This document shows positions 32,756 through 41,751 of a DNA stretch of 64,000 nucleotides, in pieces. The translations under genes and the position numbers were made by a program. Source of the stretch: Dyella jiangningensis (lineage in GTDB: Bacteria; Pseudomonadota; Gammaproteobacteria; Xanthomonadales; Rhodanobacteraceae); NCBI GenBank assembly GCA_000632805.1, contig CP007444.1, positions 1,674,001 through 1,738,000 on the forward strand, written 5' to 3'. Position 1 is the first letter of the stretch. The number at the start of each line of letters is the position of its first letter. The notes beneath the pieces are model-generated. The model saw nothing but the letters and a program-made list of their open reading frames with translations, did not search any database and was not told the origin of the DNA.

Positions 32756-32923
32756 TCAGGATGACGGCCTGGGCTTCTGCCGCGGATTGTTCTGGGGCTC
32801 GTGGGGAGAGTTGGCGTCAGGCAGCGTCTTTTCCTTGTGGCGCGGCGTAGGTTGCGGCTCGGGGTAACCCGAGGTTCCCTCGGGCCGCTGCGGTTTGGTC
32901 TTGTCTTCGTCGTGGCGAGTCAT
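32756..32923 (-). CDS. Small hydrophilic Pro/Lys-rich protein
   Basis: A 55-residue, highly charged, probably disordered protein (MTRHDEDKTKPQRPEGTSGY opening, NSPHEPQNNPRQKPRPSS end). The ATG has GGAG six bases upstream. No family is recognised. Short disordered hydrophilic proteins are frequent in desiccation and osmotic stress regions, which fits the neighbourhood, but that is only suggestive. It lies tail to tail with the PfpI gene, 6 bp apart. Confidence 0.5.
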   Translation of the reverse strand: MTRHDEDKTKPQRPEGTSGYPEPQPTPRHKEKTLPDANSPHEPQNNPRQKPRPSS

Positions 32924-33079
32924 GCGTCGCTCCGTGGACAGCGATTGGGCATGGAACAACTTCACTCAACCCATCGTCACATGAACGTCAACGCACGCGG
33001 CGTGGCTTCAGCGGTCGGTAAGCGAAATCACGATGCAATTTTGCCGGGTCGTTGATCAACATGCCCCTAGTCTGAAGCC

Positions 33080-33358
33080 ATGAACAGGACAGTTGCGCAT
33101 TTGAAACGGGATCTGGTTCGGTTGGAGGTGGACGCTGCAACGCTGCATCGTCATTACGCCGGAACTGGGGCATTCGTCACGGAGTTGTCGGGGCTCGCTT
33201 GCGATGTCTTGCTCAGTGCAAGCGAAAGCGACCAGGCTTGGGTCCGCACATCGATCGAGGCCATCCTGGCCAGATACGGCCTTGCTCCCCAGCAATGGTT
33301 GAAGAGCGCGCCGCCAGCGAACGCGCGTCGCTGGGCCTCGGGTACATCCGGAGAGTAG
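33080..33358 (+). CDS. Hypothetical 92-residue protein
   Basis: The protein (MNRTVAHLKRDLVRLEVDAA opening) appears mostly helical, with a Cys in GLACDVLLSAS and a C-terminal QQWLKSAPP segment. No family is recognised. It is 10 bp upstream of a short-chain dehydrogenase gene and probably shares its transcript. Confidence 0.55.
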   Translation: MNRTVAHLKRDLVRLEVDAATLHRHYAGTGAFVTELSGLACDVLLSASESDQAWVRTSIEAILARYGLAPQQWLKSAPPANARRWASGTSGE

Positions 33359-33368
33359 AGGTGATTCC

Positions 33369-34367
33369 ATGCACGACCCGGTCTCCCAGGCGCGCAGGCG
33401 CCTCGTGCAGAACGCATCCTTAGGGGTCGCGGCCACCTTGGCATACCCCGGTTGGGTGGGTGCCCTCGATGCGGCCGCGGAGCAGCGCGCAGGCGCCAAT
33501 GCAGCGCCTCACTATCCACGCCCACCGTTCGACGAACAGTCGCAACCGTGGCCCGGGCTCACCAGCAAGATGCATCCGCGGCCGGATCACGGCGAGACGA
33601 GCTATCGTGGCAGCGGTCGTCTTGCCGGTCGCAAGGCACTGATTACCGGAGGTGACTCGGGCATAGGTCGCGCCGCTGCCATCGCTTATGCACGCGAAGG
33701 CGCGGACGTCGCGATCAGCTATCTGCCTCAGGAAGAGCCCGACGCGCAAGAGGTCGTGCAACTGATCCAGCAGGCCGGTCGCAAGGCGGTGACGGCGCCG
33801 GGCGATATCCGCGACGAAAACTTCTGCCGGGAGATGGTGCAGAAGGTCCGGCAGCAGCTCGGCGGTATCGACATCCTGGTCAACAACGCCGCGCGGCAGC
33901 AGAGTCACGACTCGATCGAGCAGATTCCATCAGACCAGTTCGACTGGACGCTGAAGACCAACCTCTACGCGATGTTCTGGATCACGCGCGAAGTGGTTGC
34001 ATCGATGCCGTCCGGCGGCGCCATTGTCTGCACGGCCTCGGTCAACGCGTACGATCCCGGCGAGAACCTGCTCGACTATTCGATGACGAAGGCGGCGATC
34101 GTGGCGTTCACGAAGAGTCTCGCCAAGCAGATGAGTCGCAAGGGCATCCGCGTGAATGCGGTGGCGCCCGGTCCTTTCTGGACGCCGCTGCAGGTCACCG
34201 GTGGGCAGACGCAGAGAAAGTTGCGCGACTTCGGTGCGGATACGGTCTTTGGACGTCCGGGGCAACCAGCCGAACTTGCGCCGATTTACGTGCTGCTGGC
34301 ATCGGCCGAGGCGAGCTATGTGACCGGGCAGGTGTTTGGTGCTTCGGGCGGGCGCGGGCTGCCCTGA
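33369..34367 (+). CDS. Short-chain dehydrogenase with Tat-like leader
   Basis: This 332-residue SDR has the NAD(P) motif TGGDSGIG (about residues 93-100), NNAA near 172 and the catalytic YSMTKAA near 237, and belongs to the YhxC/YghA-like glucose/aldehyde-dehydrogenase branch. The first 35 residues (QARRRLVQNASLGVAATLAY) look like a twin-arginine leader, then a Pro-rich linker with HYPRPPFDEQSQPWPG, a segment shared with stress-induced SDRs. A second paralogue lies at 36.8-37.8 kb with a Lys-rich leader instead. Substrate unknown. Confidence 0.85.
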   Translation: MHDPVSQARRRLVQNASLGVAATLAYPGWVGALDAAAEQRAGANAAPHYPRPPFDEQSQPWPGLTSKMHPRPDHGETSYRGSGRLAGRKALITGGDSGIGRAAAIAYAREGADVAISYLPQEEPDAQEVVQLIQQAGRKAVTAPGDIRDENFCREMVQKVRQQLGGIDILVNNAARQQSHDSIEQIPSDQFDWTLKTNLYAMFWITREVVASMPSGGAIVCTASVNAYDPGENLLDYSMTKAAIVAFTKSLAKQMSRKGIRVNAVAPGPFWTPLQVTGGQTQRKLRDFGADTVFGRPGQPAELAPIYVLLASAEASYVTGQVFGASGGRGLP

Positions 34368-34433
34368 CCGCTGATGGATGGTGTCTGGCACGGTGCTCGT
34401 GGCAAATCCCGGAGCCATCGCGAGGGCGCCTCC

Positions 34434-35498
34434 ATGAACGTCGCGTTCCATGGTCCCGTTTACGTGCCGGTCGATGGTCGGCAGCTTGCCGAGCACGAGC
34501 TGGCTGCCCACCATTGGGTCGTTGACAGACTGGGGCGCCACTTGGTGCGCGACAGTCCGTACGTGGTTCCTTCCGATACGTTGAGCGTCGAGCAGGCGTA
34601 CGCACTCGACATCACGTGGGTGGATCAATTCTTTGGCGGCATCGTGCCGTTTCCCTTCGTGGGCACCAAGCTGGTAAGTCATCCGCTGGTGGCGACGCAC
34701 GCTTCTGCACCCCAAGGATGGCGCCATCAGCACCCGCATCGATTGTCCGGGCTGGTGGTGCCGGGGTGGGGCGCATTCAGTGTCACCGATTTGCACGAGG
34801 CCGCCGGCCGGCTGCTGACCGATGGCGCTGTTCGCTTGAAGCTGGGTGAGGGGCGCGGTGGCGGGCAGCAATGGGTCGTGTCCGACCTCGCGTCCTTGCA
34901 GTCGTTGCTCGACGGTGAAGCCGCGCTGGTGGCGGGCATCGAGGCAGGCGTGGTCGTCGAGCGAGAACTCACCCGGCAGACCACGCTCAGCGTGGGACAC
35001 GTGATCCTCCCGACGCTGAGCCTCTCCTATATCGGCTACCAACGTGAAGCGCGCGACAGCCAGGGCACGTCGCATTACGGCGGCAGCCGACTGTGCTGCA
35101 GTCGTGGCAGTCTCTCGATGTTGCTGGCGACGTTGGGCGATCCGCGGGAACGCCTCGCGGTCGAGCAGGCGAGCGCGTACCACGACGCCATGCTCGAGGC
35201 ATTTCCGGAGCTGGTTATTTCTCGTGCGAACTACGATGTCATCCAGGGTTTCGACGCGCGCGGCAACTGGCATTCGGGCGTGCTTGAGCAATCCTGGCGG
35301 ATCGGTGGCGCGAGCCCTGCCGAAATTGTCGCGGCGGAACTGTTGTCCACCGGCAACCGGCAACATGTCGAGACCGCTTACGTCGAATGCTACGAAGCGG
35401 ATGCGGTGGCGCCGGAAGAGGCGGAGATCGTCTATCGCGCCACGCGCGCCGTGGTCGATACGCCGGCTCTCACGTATGTAAAGGTGCAAGCCTCATGA
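34434..35498 (+). CDS. DUF3182 family protein
   Basis: The 354-residue protein matches DUF3182, an ATP-grasp-like family of unknown function: DPYVVPSDTLSVEQAYALD-like region near residue 40, LHEAAGRLLTDGAVRLKLGE near 130, a YIGYQREARDSQG segment and GNWHSGVLEQSWRIGGASPAE. It starts at 34434 with GAGGG upstream. The stop is coupled by ATGA to an alpha/beta hydrolase gene, a pairing seen often for this family, so the two probably act on the same molecule. Confidence 0.75.
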   Translation: MNVAFHGPVYVPVDGRQLAEHELAAHHWVVDRLGRHLVRDSPYVVPSDTLSVEQAYALDITWVDQFFGGIVPFPFVGTKLVSHPLVATHASAPQGWRHQHPHRLSGLVVPGWGAFSVTDLHEAAGRLLTDGAVRLKLGEGRGGGQQWVVSDLASLQSLLDGEAALVAGIEAGVVVERELTRQTTLSVGHVILPTLSLSYIGYQREARDSQGTSHYGGSRLCCSRGSLSMLLATLGDPRERLAVEQASAYHDAMLEAFPELVISRANYDVIQGFDARGNWHSGVLEQSWRIGGASPAEIVAAELLSTGNRQHVETAYVECYEADAVAPEEAEIVYRATRAVVDTPALTYVKVQAS

Positions 35499-36301
35499 GC
35501 GTGCAAGACGATGTGGTCCATGTTTCGGTGCGAAACGGAGAACTGGCGGGGACGCTGGTTTCGCCACGTCCCAGCATGCCGGGCGTGCTCATGGTGCACG
35601 GCTGGGGTGGCAGCCAGGACCAATACCGCTCCGGCGCCAAGGAGCTGGCAGCGCTGGGCTGCGTGTGCCTGACGTTCGACCTGACGGGTCATGTGGCGAC
35701 ACGAAGCCAGCGCGAGGTCGTGACCCGGGCCGACAATCTCGCCGATGTGCTCGCTGCGTACGATTTCCTGCTCGATCATCCCGCGGTGGATGCGTCGAGG
35801 ATCGCGGTCATCGGCAGCAGCTATGGCGGCTACCTTGCCGCCCTGCTGACACGTCACCGCGCTGTTCGTTGGTTGGGACTGCGCGCTCCCGCCCTTTATC
35901 GGGATGAGAACTGGGACACGCCGAAGAAGGAACTGACCGAATTGCAGCACCTTGCGGACTACCGTCGTCAGCGACATGGCCCAGACGACAACGAGACCTT
36001 GCGTGCCTGCAGTCTCTTCGGTGGCGACGTACTGCTGGTGGAATCGGAGCACGATTGCATCGTGCCGGCGCCCGTGCTGGCGAGCTATCGCGAGTCGTTT
36101 GCGCATGCGTCGTCGCTCACGTATCGCCTTATCCGTGGTGCCGATCATGCACTGAGTACCGAGCGGGACCGGCAGGCGTACTCGTCGCTGCTTGCCCAGT
36201 GGCTGGAGGAAATGGTGCTCGGTGCGCGAGGCCACGTACGCACGCGCACCACGCGTGGCGCCAGCGGTTCGACGCCGGCTGCGGCCGTGCCCCCATGGTG
36301 A
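35495..36301 (+). CDS. Alpha/beta hydrolase (dienelactone-hydrolase-like)
   Basis: The 268-residue hydrolase shows the oxyanion region VLMVHGWGGSQDQYRS, nucleophile elbow VIGSSYGGY (Ser near residue 111), acid in VESEHDCIVP and His in RGADHAL. It is translationally coupled to DUF3182 (ATGA). The C-terminal 35 residues are Arg/Thr/Ala-rich and look disordered. Substrate unknown. Confidence 0.8.
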   Translation: MSVQDDVVHVSVRNGELAGTLVSPRPSMPGVLMVHGWGGSQDQYRSGAKELAALGCVCLTFDLTGHVATRSQREVVTRADNLADVLAAYDFLLDHPAVDASRIAVIGSSYGGYLAALLTRHRAVRWLGLRAPALYRDENWDTPKKELTELQHLADYRRQRHGPDDNETLRACSLFGGDVLLVESEHDCIVPAPVLASYRESFAHASSLTYRLIRGADHALSTERDRQAYSSLLAQWLEEMVLGARGHVRTRTTRGASGSTPAAAVPPW

Positions 36302-36303
36302 AG

Positions 36304-36330
36304 GCATGCCGCGGCGGCGCCGCGGCATGC
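36304..36330. terminator. Perfect 12-bp hairpin between convergent genes
   Basis: GCATGCCGCGGC (36304-36315) pairs with GCCGCGGCATGC (36319-36330) across a 3-nt loop, exactly in the 36-bp gap between the hydrolase stop and the stop of the leftward KGG gene. No T-run follows either way, but the placement fits a bidirectional transcription barrier. Confidence 0.6.
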
Positions 36331-36337
36331 AGTGGCT

Positions 36338-36541
36338 TTAGCTGTTCTTGTGGCTCTGCTTGCCTGCCTGGACGTGTTGCTCGTGGGTGGCATGGTCGCC
36401 ACCGCCTTTCTTGCCGGCCTGCACATGCTGCTCATGCGATGCATGGTCGCCGCCACCGGCTTTGCCTCCCTTCGAGGCGATCTCATGCTGCTTGTTCGGG
36501 TCCATGGATGCAAAACCACGCTTGCTGTGTTCATTAGCCAT
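36338..36541 (-). CDS. KGG-repeat stress protein (paralogue 1)
   Basis: A 67-residue glycine/lysine-rich protein of the stress-induced KGG family (GsiB/YciG/con-10 relatives): MANEHSKRGFASMDPNKQHE opening, EIASKGGKAGG, then two near-identical HEQHVQAGKKGGGDH units. The family is induced by starvation, osmotic or desiccation stress and is thought to act as intrinsically disordered protectants. AGGAG lies 10 nt upstream. Two more paralogues are at 43863 and 46630. Confidence 0.9.
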   Translation of the reverse strand: MANEHSKRGFASMDPNKQHEIASKGGKAGGGDHASHEQHVQAGKKGGGDHATHEQHVQAGKQSHKNS

Positions 36542-36784
36542 CGTTGTCGACTCCTGGAATGGCGGAGAAATCAAATCAACCGTGCGCCTGCCTTCGCGTC
36601 CTCCGCCAGGCAGAGTGTCCATTATTCGCGCGGGGTGTCAGCTCCTCGTTCCATCACTGTCAACGCCAAGCTGAAGTCGATGAACCTCTTGCAGCATGCG
36701 CACGCAACAGGCCCGTCGATTTGACGTCGCTTGAACCGCGCTGTTTGCAGCATCGTTCTCGGCAAAAACGGATGGGCTCGAATC

Positions 36785-37780
36785 ATGGTGAACGCGACGA
36801 AACGTGGGACCAAGAAGGCACAAGCCACGGCCAGCAAGCAGAAGAACGTGCAACGGCAGGTCGAGAGCAGCGAACGCGCCAAGCCAGCCAAGTCATCCAG
36901 CAAAAGCGCGAAGCAGACGGGCGCGCGGCGACACCCTGCCAATCCTTTGCCGGCGCAGCACCAGTCCAAGCCAGGCAAGGAGGCGACATTGCGCCCGCGT
37001 CCGCAGTTCAAGGCGCCTGACTACGTGGGCAGCGGCAAGCTGGAGGACATGGTGGCGCTCGTGACCGGCGGCGATTCCGGTATCGGCCGGGCGGTGGCCG
37101 TGCTGTTTGCGCGCGAGGGCGCCAACGTGGCCATCGTCTACCTCAACGAGCAGGACGATGCCGAGGAGACGCGCCGCGCCGTCGAGGCCGAGGGGCGCGA
37201 ATGCCTGACGATTGCGGGTGACGTGAGTGATGCCATGTTCTGCGACGAGGCAGTAGCCCAGGTCGTGGAGCGCTTCGGTCATCTCAATATCCTGGTCAAC
37301 AATGCGGCGTTCCAGGAGCACTCCGATACGCTTGAGGCGCTCACCGAAGAGCATCTCGACCAGACCATCCGCACCAACATCTACGGTTACTTTCACATGG
37401 CACGTGCGGCGGTTCCGTATCTGGGCAAGGGATGCAGCATCATCAATACGGGTTCGGAAACCGGCTTCTTCGGCAGTGCGAAATTGCTGGACTATTCGGC
37501 GACCAAGGGTGCGATCCATGCTTTCACGCGGTCGCTGGCGTCCAACCTGGTGGAGCGGGGCATTCGCGTGAATGCGGTAGCGCCCGGCCCGGTGTGGACA
37601 CCGCTTAATCCGGCCGACCGCAAGGCGGACCAGGTCAAGAGCTTTGGCGAATCGAACCCCATGGGACGGCCCGCGCAACCCGAAGAAGTAGCGCCCGCGT
37701 ATGTATTCCTGGCAGCGCCCAGCTGCGCGAGTTATATCTCCGGCGCCATCCTGCCGGTGATGGGCGGACCGACGGGCTGA
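36785..37780 (+). CDS. Short-chain dehydrogenase with Lys-rich leader
   Basis: The 331-residue SDR carries TGGDSGIG (about residue 97), NNAA (about 174) and catalytic YSATKGA (about 240), and is a paralogue of the SDR at 33.4 kb in the same YhxC-like branch. Its first 75 residues are Lys/Ala/Ser-rich and probably disordered (KRGTKKAQATASKQKNVQRQ), then PLPAQHQSKPG, unlike the Tat-like leader of its paralogue. The ribosome site is weak. It is divergent from the KGG gene. Confidence 0.8.
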   Translation: MVNATKRGTKKAQATASKQKNVQRQVESSERAKPAKSSSKSAKQTGARRHPANPLPAQHQSKPGKEATLRPRPQFKAPDYVGSGKLEDMVALVTGGDSGIGRAVAVLFAREGANVAIVYLNEQDDAEETRRAVEAEGRECLTIAGDVSDAMFCDEAVAQVVERFGHLNILVNNAAFQEHSDTLEALTEEHLDQTIRTNIYGYFHMARAAVPYLGKGCSIINTGSETGFFGSAKLLDYSATKGAIHAFTRSLASNLVERGIRVNAVAPGPVWTPLNPADRKADQVKSFGESNPMGRPAQPEEVAPAYVFLAAPSCASYISGAILPVMGGPTG

Positions 37781-37804
37781 CGCGTCGCGCCAACGCAGGC
37801 AGCG

Positions 37805-38281
37805 CTACTTGCGCATGATGAAGGTGATCTTGCCGTTGGGCTCGAGGCGGCCGTGGTCCACGGCCTCTTCGCTTTCGCGGCCTGCCGCGTGAAGTGCACG
37901 GTCCAGTGCCGCATCCGGCAGGTTCGCGCTGCGCATCGCCTCCGGCACGCGCTGGCCGTTGCGCACGATGTGTACCGGGTAACCTTCAATCAGGCGATTG
38001 AAGCGCTCGGACCGGGCGCTCAGCCAACCGAGCGCCTTGTCGGTGGCCAGCATGCTGATCACGCCAACGAAGGCGCTGGTGATCGATGCATCGTGACCGA
38101 TCACGGCCGTGCGCAGCGTGCCGCCGACGAGCGCAAGCAGGATGACGTCGAACGCCGACAGGTCGCCGAAGGCGCGTTTGCCCGCGAGCCGCATGAGAAC
38201 GAGAAGCCCAAGGTAGGTCAGGGCCCCGCGGATGGCGTACGTCCACCATGGATCTTCGGTAATCAGCCAGGACATCAGCAT
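37805..38281 (-). CDS. DUF421 (YetF-like) membrane protein
   Basis: The 158-residue protein has three N-terminal hydrophobic helices (TYAIRGALTYLGLLVLMRLA; FDVILLALVGGTLRTAVIG; ITSAFVGVISMLATDKALG) and a short cytoplasmic DUF421/YetF domain (LIEGYPVHIVRNGQRVPEAM). GAGG precedes the ATG by 5 nt. YetF proteins are widespread, often sporulation- or stress-linked; the biochemical role is not established. Confidence 0.85.
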   Translation of the reverse strand: MLMSWLITEDPWWTYAIRGALTYLGLLVLMRLAGKRAFGDLSAFDVILLALVGGTLRTAVIGHDASITSAFVGVISMLATDKALGWLSARSERFNRLIEGYPVHIVRNGQRVPEAMRSANLPDAALDRALHAAGRESEEAVDHGRLEPNGKITFIMRK

Positions 38282-38455
38282 AGGAACCTCGCGTCGTGAC
38301 GGGCGGCGATCGCAACCTTCGGCGTCATGGCGTGCGTGTCGCGTCAACGCGAACGCACGGTGGGGCGCCCGTTTATGCTCGCGCCTGTTGACGCACCGAT
38401 CTCGGCCGCTTTATCACCGCGCCCCGAGAGTAGCGGTTGGACTGGGAGGCCGATG

Positions 38456-39118
38456 ATGCCGGCTCGCCGAAAGGTCGATTGGATTTATCCGCTTGCGCTG
38501 CTGCCCGCGTTGCCCGCGCCGGCGGGTTCGCTTGCGACGTTGCGAAAGCGCGCCAAGGCCTGCCATGCCTGTCCCTTGTGGCAACATGCGACGCAGACGG
38601 TTTTCGGCGAAGGTCCGGTGTCCGCCGAGATGATGGTGATCGGCGAGCAACCCGGTGACCAGGAAGACCAGCTGGGTGAGCCGTTCACCGGACCGGCCGG
38701 CAATCTTCTCGATCGTGCGCTCGCCGAGGCATCACTCGATCGCGGTGAGCTGTACGTCACCAACGCCGTGAAGCACTTCAAGTTCGAGCCGCGCGGCAAG
38801 CGTCGGCTGCACCAGCGGGCGACTGCACGCGAGCAGGCGATCTGCCGTCAGTGGCTGGCCGCCGAGGTGAGGGAAGTGCACCCGCGACGTATCCTTGCGC
38901 TGGGCGCCATGGCGTCAAAAGCGGTGTTCGGCGGACAGTTCCGCCTGACGGCCCGGCACGGGCAATGGATGGCATTGCCCGGCGGTGTCATGGCCATGGC
39001 GACGTGGCATCCATCGGCAGTCCTGCGCACGCCTGACGCGGGCAGTCGCGAACAGCGCTATCGGGAACTGGTCGCGGATCTGAAACGTTTCGCATCGGAC
39101 AAGACGGGCGACGATTAG
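38456..39118 (+). CDS. udgX: UdgX-type uracil-DNA binding/glycosylase protein
   Basis: The 220-residue protein is a family 4-like uracil-DNA glycosylase with iron-sulfur cysteines (KACHACPLW), motif GEQPGDQEDQLGEPFTGPAG and closing HPSAVLR. It contains the inserted loop that defines UdgX, here KRRLH (family usual KRRIH), whose His forms a covalent bond with abasic deoxyribose after uracil removal. The 4-Fe-4S cysteines beyond the first pair include one in EQAICRQWL. GGGAGG precedes two ATGs (38453, 38456). It ends 4 bp from the convergent histidine kinase gene. Confidence 0.88.
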   Translation: MPARRKVDWIYPLALLPALPAPAGSLATLRKRAKACHACPLWQHATQTVFGEGPVSAEMMVIGEQPGDQEDQLGEPFTGPAGNLLDRALAEASLDRGELYVTNAVKHFKFEPRGKRRLHQRATAREQAICRQWLAAEVREVHPRRILALGAMASKAVFGGQFRLTARHGQWMALPGGVMAMATWHPSAVLRTPDAGSREQRYRELVADLKRFASDKTGDD

Positions 39119-41049
39119 TTGTCGCTGCCCACCAGCAGGCGCAGTTTCGTGAGCAACGCGCCGATATCGAACGGCTTGATCAGGCTCTCGGTGTTGCCGT
39201 CGGTGAATTCGCTACCTACGAGTTCGCTATCGGCGTAGCCCGTCATCAGGATCACGCGGAGCTTCGGAAACTGCCGCCTTGCCTCGCGCGCCAATTCGTA
39301 GCCGTCGAGTTCCGGCAGGTCGATATCGGAGAGCAACAGGTCCCATGCGGGGCTTTCCGCGAGTTTGGCTACGGCCTCGCGGCCATCGCCGGCTTCGTGC
39401 ACCTGGCATCCCAGCTGCCTCAGCCGGGCGCTGATGGAGGTGCGCACGGCATGATCGTTTTCGACCACCAGAACCTTCAGTCCTGCGATGTCGGAGTTCC
39501 CTTCACCGGGGTCCAATGGCGACTCGGGCGCCACGACGTCTTCGCCGCTCGGTAGAAAGAGCGATACGGTCGTACCCGAGCCCACGGCGCTCTGGATATC
39601 CATCGCGCCTCCATGCTGTGCGACAAAACCGGCGACCATCGCGAGCCCGAGCCCTGTACCGCGGTCTTTGGCCTTGGTGGTAAAGAACGGCTCGCACGCA
39701 CGGCGCAAGGTATCGCCGTCCATGCCCTGGCCGTTGTCGGTAACGCTGATCTCGATGTACTGACGGGCCGTGCGGCCGTTCGCGAATACACCGCGCGTCT
39801 GCTCGGACGATCGCGTGCACGCCTTCAACCGCAACGTTCCCTTGCCACTCATGGCATCGCGTGCATTGATGGCTAGGTTGAGGATTGCGCTCTCCAACTG
39901 GTTGCCGTCGCAGGCCACGGACGGAAGATGGTCTTCCACGGACACCTCGAGCGTGACCGAGTCGCCCAGCACGCGGCCAAGCACCTCGCGGACCGAATCC
40001 AGCAGGGGGCCAAGGGCGATGTCTTCATTTACTTGTGCACGACGCCGGGAAAGTCCCAGCAGGCGCTGCGTGAGATCCCCGGCGCGCGTTGCGGCATCCA
40101 GCGCCATGGTGACGTAGTGCTGGGCGTTCTTCGGCTGGTTGCATTCGAGATGGATGGTGGCCATCTCCAGTGCGCTGATGATGCCCTGCAGGCTGTTGTT
40201 GAAGTCGTGCGCGATGCCACCCGTGAGCTGGCCGATGGCCTCCACCTTTTGCCAATGCGCAGCCTGGGCGTTCGCATCCTGGACGCGGCCTTCCATCACC
40301 CGCTGCCTGGTGGTGTCCCAGATGATGCAGGCAAAGCCCAACAGGCGGCCGTCGCTGTCGCGAATGGATTCAAGCGTCAGGCAGGCCGGAAACAGTGTGC
40401 CATCCCGACGGTTGAGTTCGCATTCGTATTCGACGTGTCCGCTCTCGGCCGCGCGGCCAATCAGTCGCTCAGGCTGTTCCTCGATGCGCTCGATCTGCCG
40501 GAAGAACATCCGGTAGTGCTTGCCCGAGGCTTCGGCCGCGTGAAACTTCGTGAGGCGCTGCGCGCCGAGGTTCCAGTCGAGGATGACGCCGTCGGGATCG
40601 AGCATGCAGATGGCGTGATCCGACACGCCGTTCACGAACAGGCGGAACCGACGCTCGCTCTCGCGCAGGCGATCTTCCGCGCCTTTCCCTTCGCTCCGGT
40701 CGGTGATGATCACGGCGAACGCCTGAGGCTCGCCTTCGAGCGTTCGCAGCGCGTCCACGGTGATGTGGGCCGTGAATGTCTCGCCGCCCCGTCGCTTCAG
40801 CTGGATATCCTGGATTACGTGATGGCCGCCGGAGCGCACGCGATGCAGCGCATCGCGGACGAGCGTCCTGTCATCACCCTCCGGAATGTAAAGGGAGAGG
40901 AAGTCGCGGCCGATCAGCTCCTCTGCGCGCATGGCGCTGCCGAGGATGCCCTCCACGCTGCATGAAATGACGCTGCCATTGCGGTCGAGCAGGAAGACAG
41001 CGCATGTGGCTGACGTGCGTTGTGATCCGGTAGGTAACGCACGGTCCAC
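39115..41049 (-). CDS. Hybrid sensor histidine kinase, PAS-PAS-HisKA-HATPase-REC
   Basis: The 644-residue kinase has two PAS domains (about 10-125 and 135-255), a HisKA H-box (LTGGIAHDFNNSLQGI), the N, G1 and G2 boxes of the ATPase (NLAINARDAM, VTDNGQGMDGD, DRGTGLGLAM) and a C-terminal receiver (VLVVENDHAV; phosphoacceptor Asp in LLLSDIDLPELDG; Lys in SLIKPFD). No membrane helix is seen, so it is a cytoplasmic sensor. I start at the GTG at 41049, 2 bp after the response regulator stop; no ATG is suitable before the first PAS. The upstream regulator is its likely partner. Confidence 0.85.
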   Translation of the reverse strand: MDRALPTGSQRTSATCAVFLLDRNGSVISCSVEGILGSAMRAEELIGRDFLSLYIPEGDDRTLVRDALHRVRSGGHHVIQDIQLKRRGGETFTAHITVDALRTLEGEPQAFAVIITDRSEGKGAEDRLRESERRFRLFVNGVSDHAICMLDPDGVILDWNLGAQRLTKFHAAEASGKHYRMFFRQIERIEEQPERLIGRAAESGHVEYECELNRRDGTLFPACLTLESIRDSDGRLLGFACIIWDTTRQRVMEGRVQDANAQAAHWQKVEAIGQLTGGIAHDFNNSLQGIISALEMATIHLECNQPKNAQHYVTMALDAATRAGDLTQRLLGLSRRRAQVNEDIALGPLLDSVREVLGRVLGDSVTLEVSVEDHLPSVACDGNQLESAILNLAINARDAMSGKGTLRLKACTRSSEQTRGVFANGRTARQYIEISVTDNGQGMDGDTLRRACEPFFTTKAKDRGTGLGLAMVAGFVAQHGGAMDIQSAVGSGTTVSLFLPSGEDVVAPESPLDPGEGNSDIAGLKVLVVENDHAVRTSISARLRQLGCQVHEAGDGREAVAKLAESPAWDLLLSDIDLPELDGYELAREARRQFPKLRVILMTGYADSELVGSEFTDGNTESLIKPFDIGALLTKLRLLVGSDN

Positions 41050-41051
41050 GG

Positions 41052-41471
41052 CTATCTCGCTGGAGTGCTGCGCGTGTGCTGGCTGCCTTGGTCCGTCAAT
41101 GGCTGTTTGCCCAGCTGCCTCGCGTGATCGATGGCGTGCAGCAGCGTCTTGCGGCTGTAGGGTTTGGCAAGAAACAGCGAGCGGGGCGGCCGGTCTTCCG
41201 TATGCAGGGCGGCTTCCGAATCGCCCGAAACGAGCACGAGCGCCCCGGGCCATGCCGAATGGGCGAGTCGACGGGCTAGCAGCACGCCATTGTCGTCGCC
41301 GGCAAGCGTGACGTCGGCAATGACGACGTCGATGCCCGGATGGATTGCCAGGGTCTTCATGGCATCTGCGCTCGATCGCGCCGGATAGGTGTCGTAACCC
41401 GAGGCGCTCAGCATGGCTGTCGTCGCTTCGAGTACCGTTACTTCGTCATCCACGACCAACACAGCACCCAT
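41052..41471 (-). CDS. Single-domain response regulator (paired with hybrid kinase)
   Basis: A 139-residue CheY-like receiver: acidic pair in VLVVDDEVTV, phosphoacceptor Asp in VVIADVTLAG, switch Ser in LVLVSGDSEAA and Lys in LFLAKPYSRKT. No output domain. The ATG at 41471 is spaced 6 nt from AGGAG; the upstream ATG (41477) abuts that site. It is cotranscribed with the kinase at 39115 and is a paralogue of the divergent regulator at 41752. Confidence 0.88.
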   Translation of the reverse strand: MGAVLVVDDEVTVLEATTAMLSASGYDTYPARSSADAMKTLAIHPGIDVVIADVTLAGDDNGVLLARRLAHSAWPGALVLVSGDSEAALHTEDRPPRSLFLAKPYSRKTLLHAIDHARQLGKQPLTDQGSQHTRSTPAR

Positions 41472-41751
41472 GCACATCTCCTTTGGAAGATCGTGAACAT
41501 GGCGAGAAGTCCGTATACGTTTCGTCCCATGGGCGTGTGTGGAACGTGAAGAAAGCGAAGGGACATCACGTTTTGCCCCGGTAACGAGACGAAAATTCGA
41601 CTTGCATCGTTTTATTCATCTTGTGTAACCATAAGCCATGCTCGCATGGCACGAACGGCACTCACCGACGACCATGCAATCAGCAGCTCGATACGCAGCT
41701 GTTCTTCCCCCATGGCGATGTCGCGTGCTTGATGGCACGGAGAGAGTGCGG

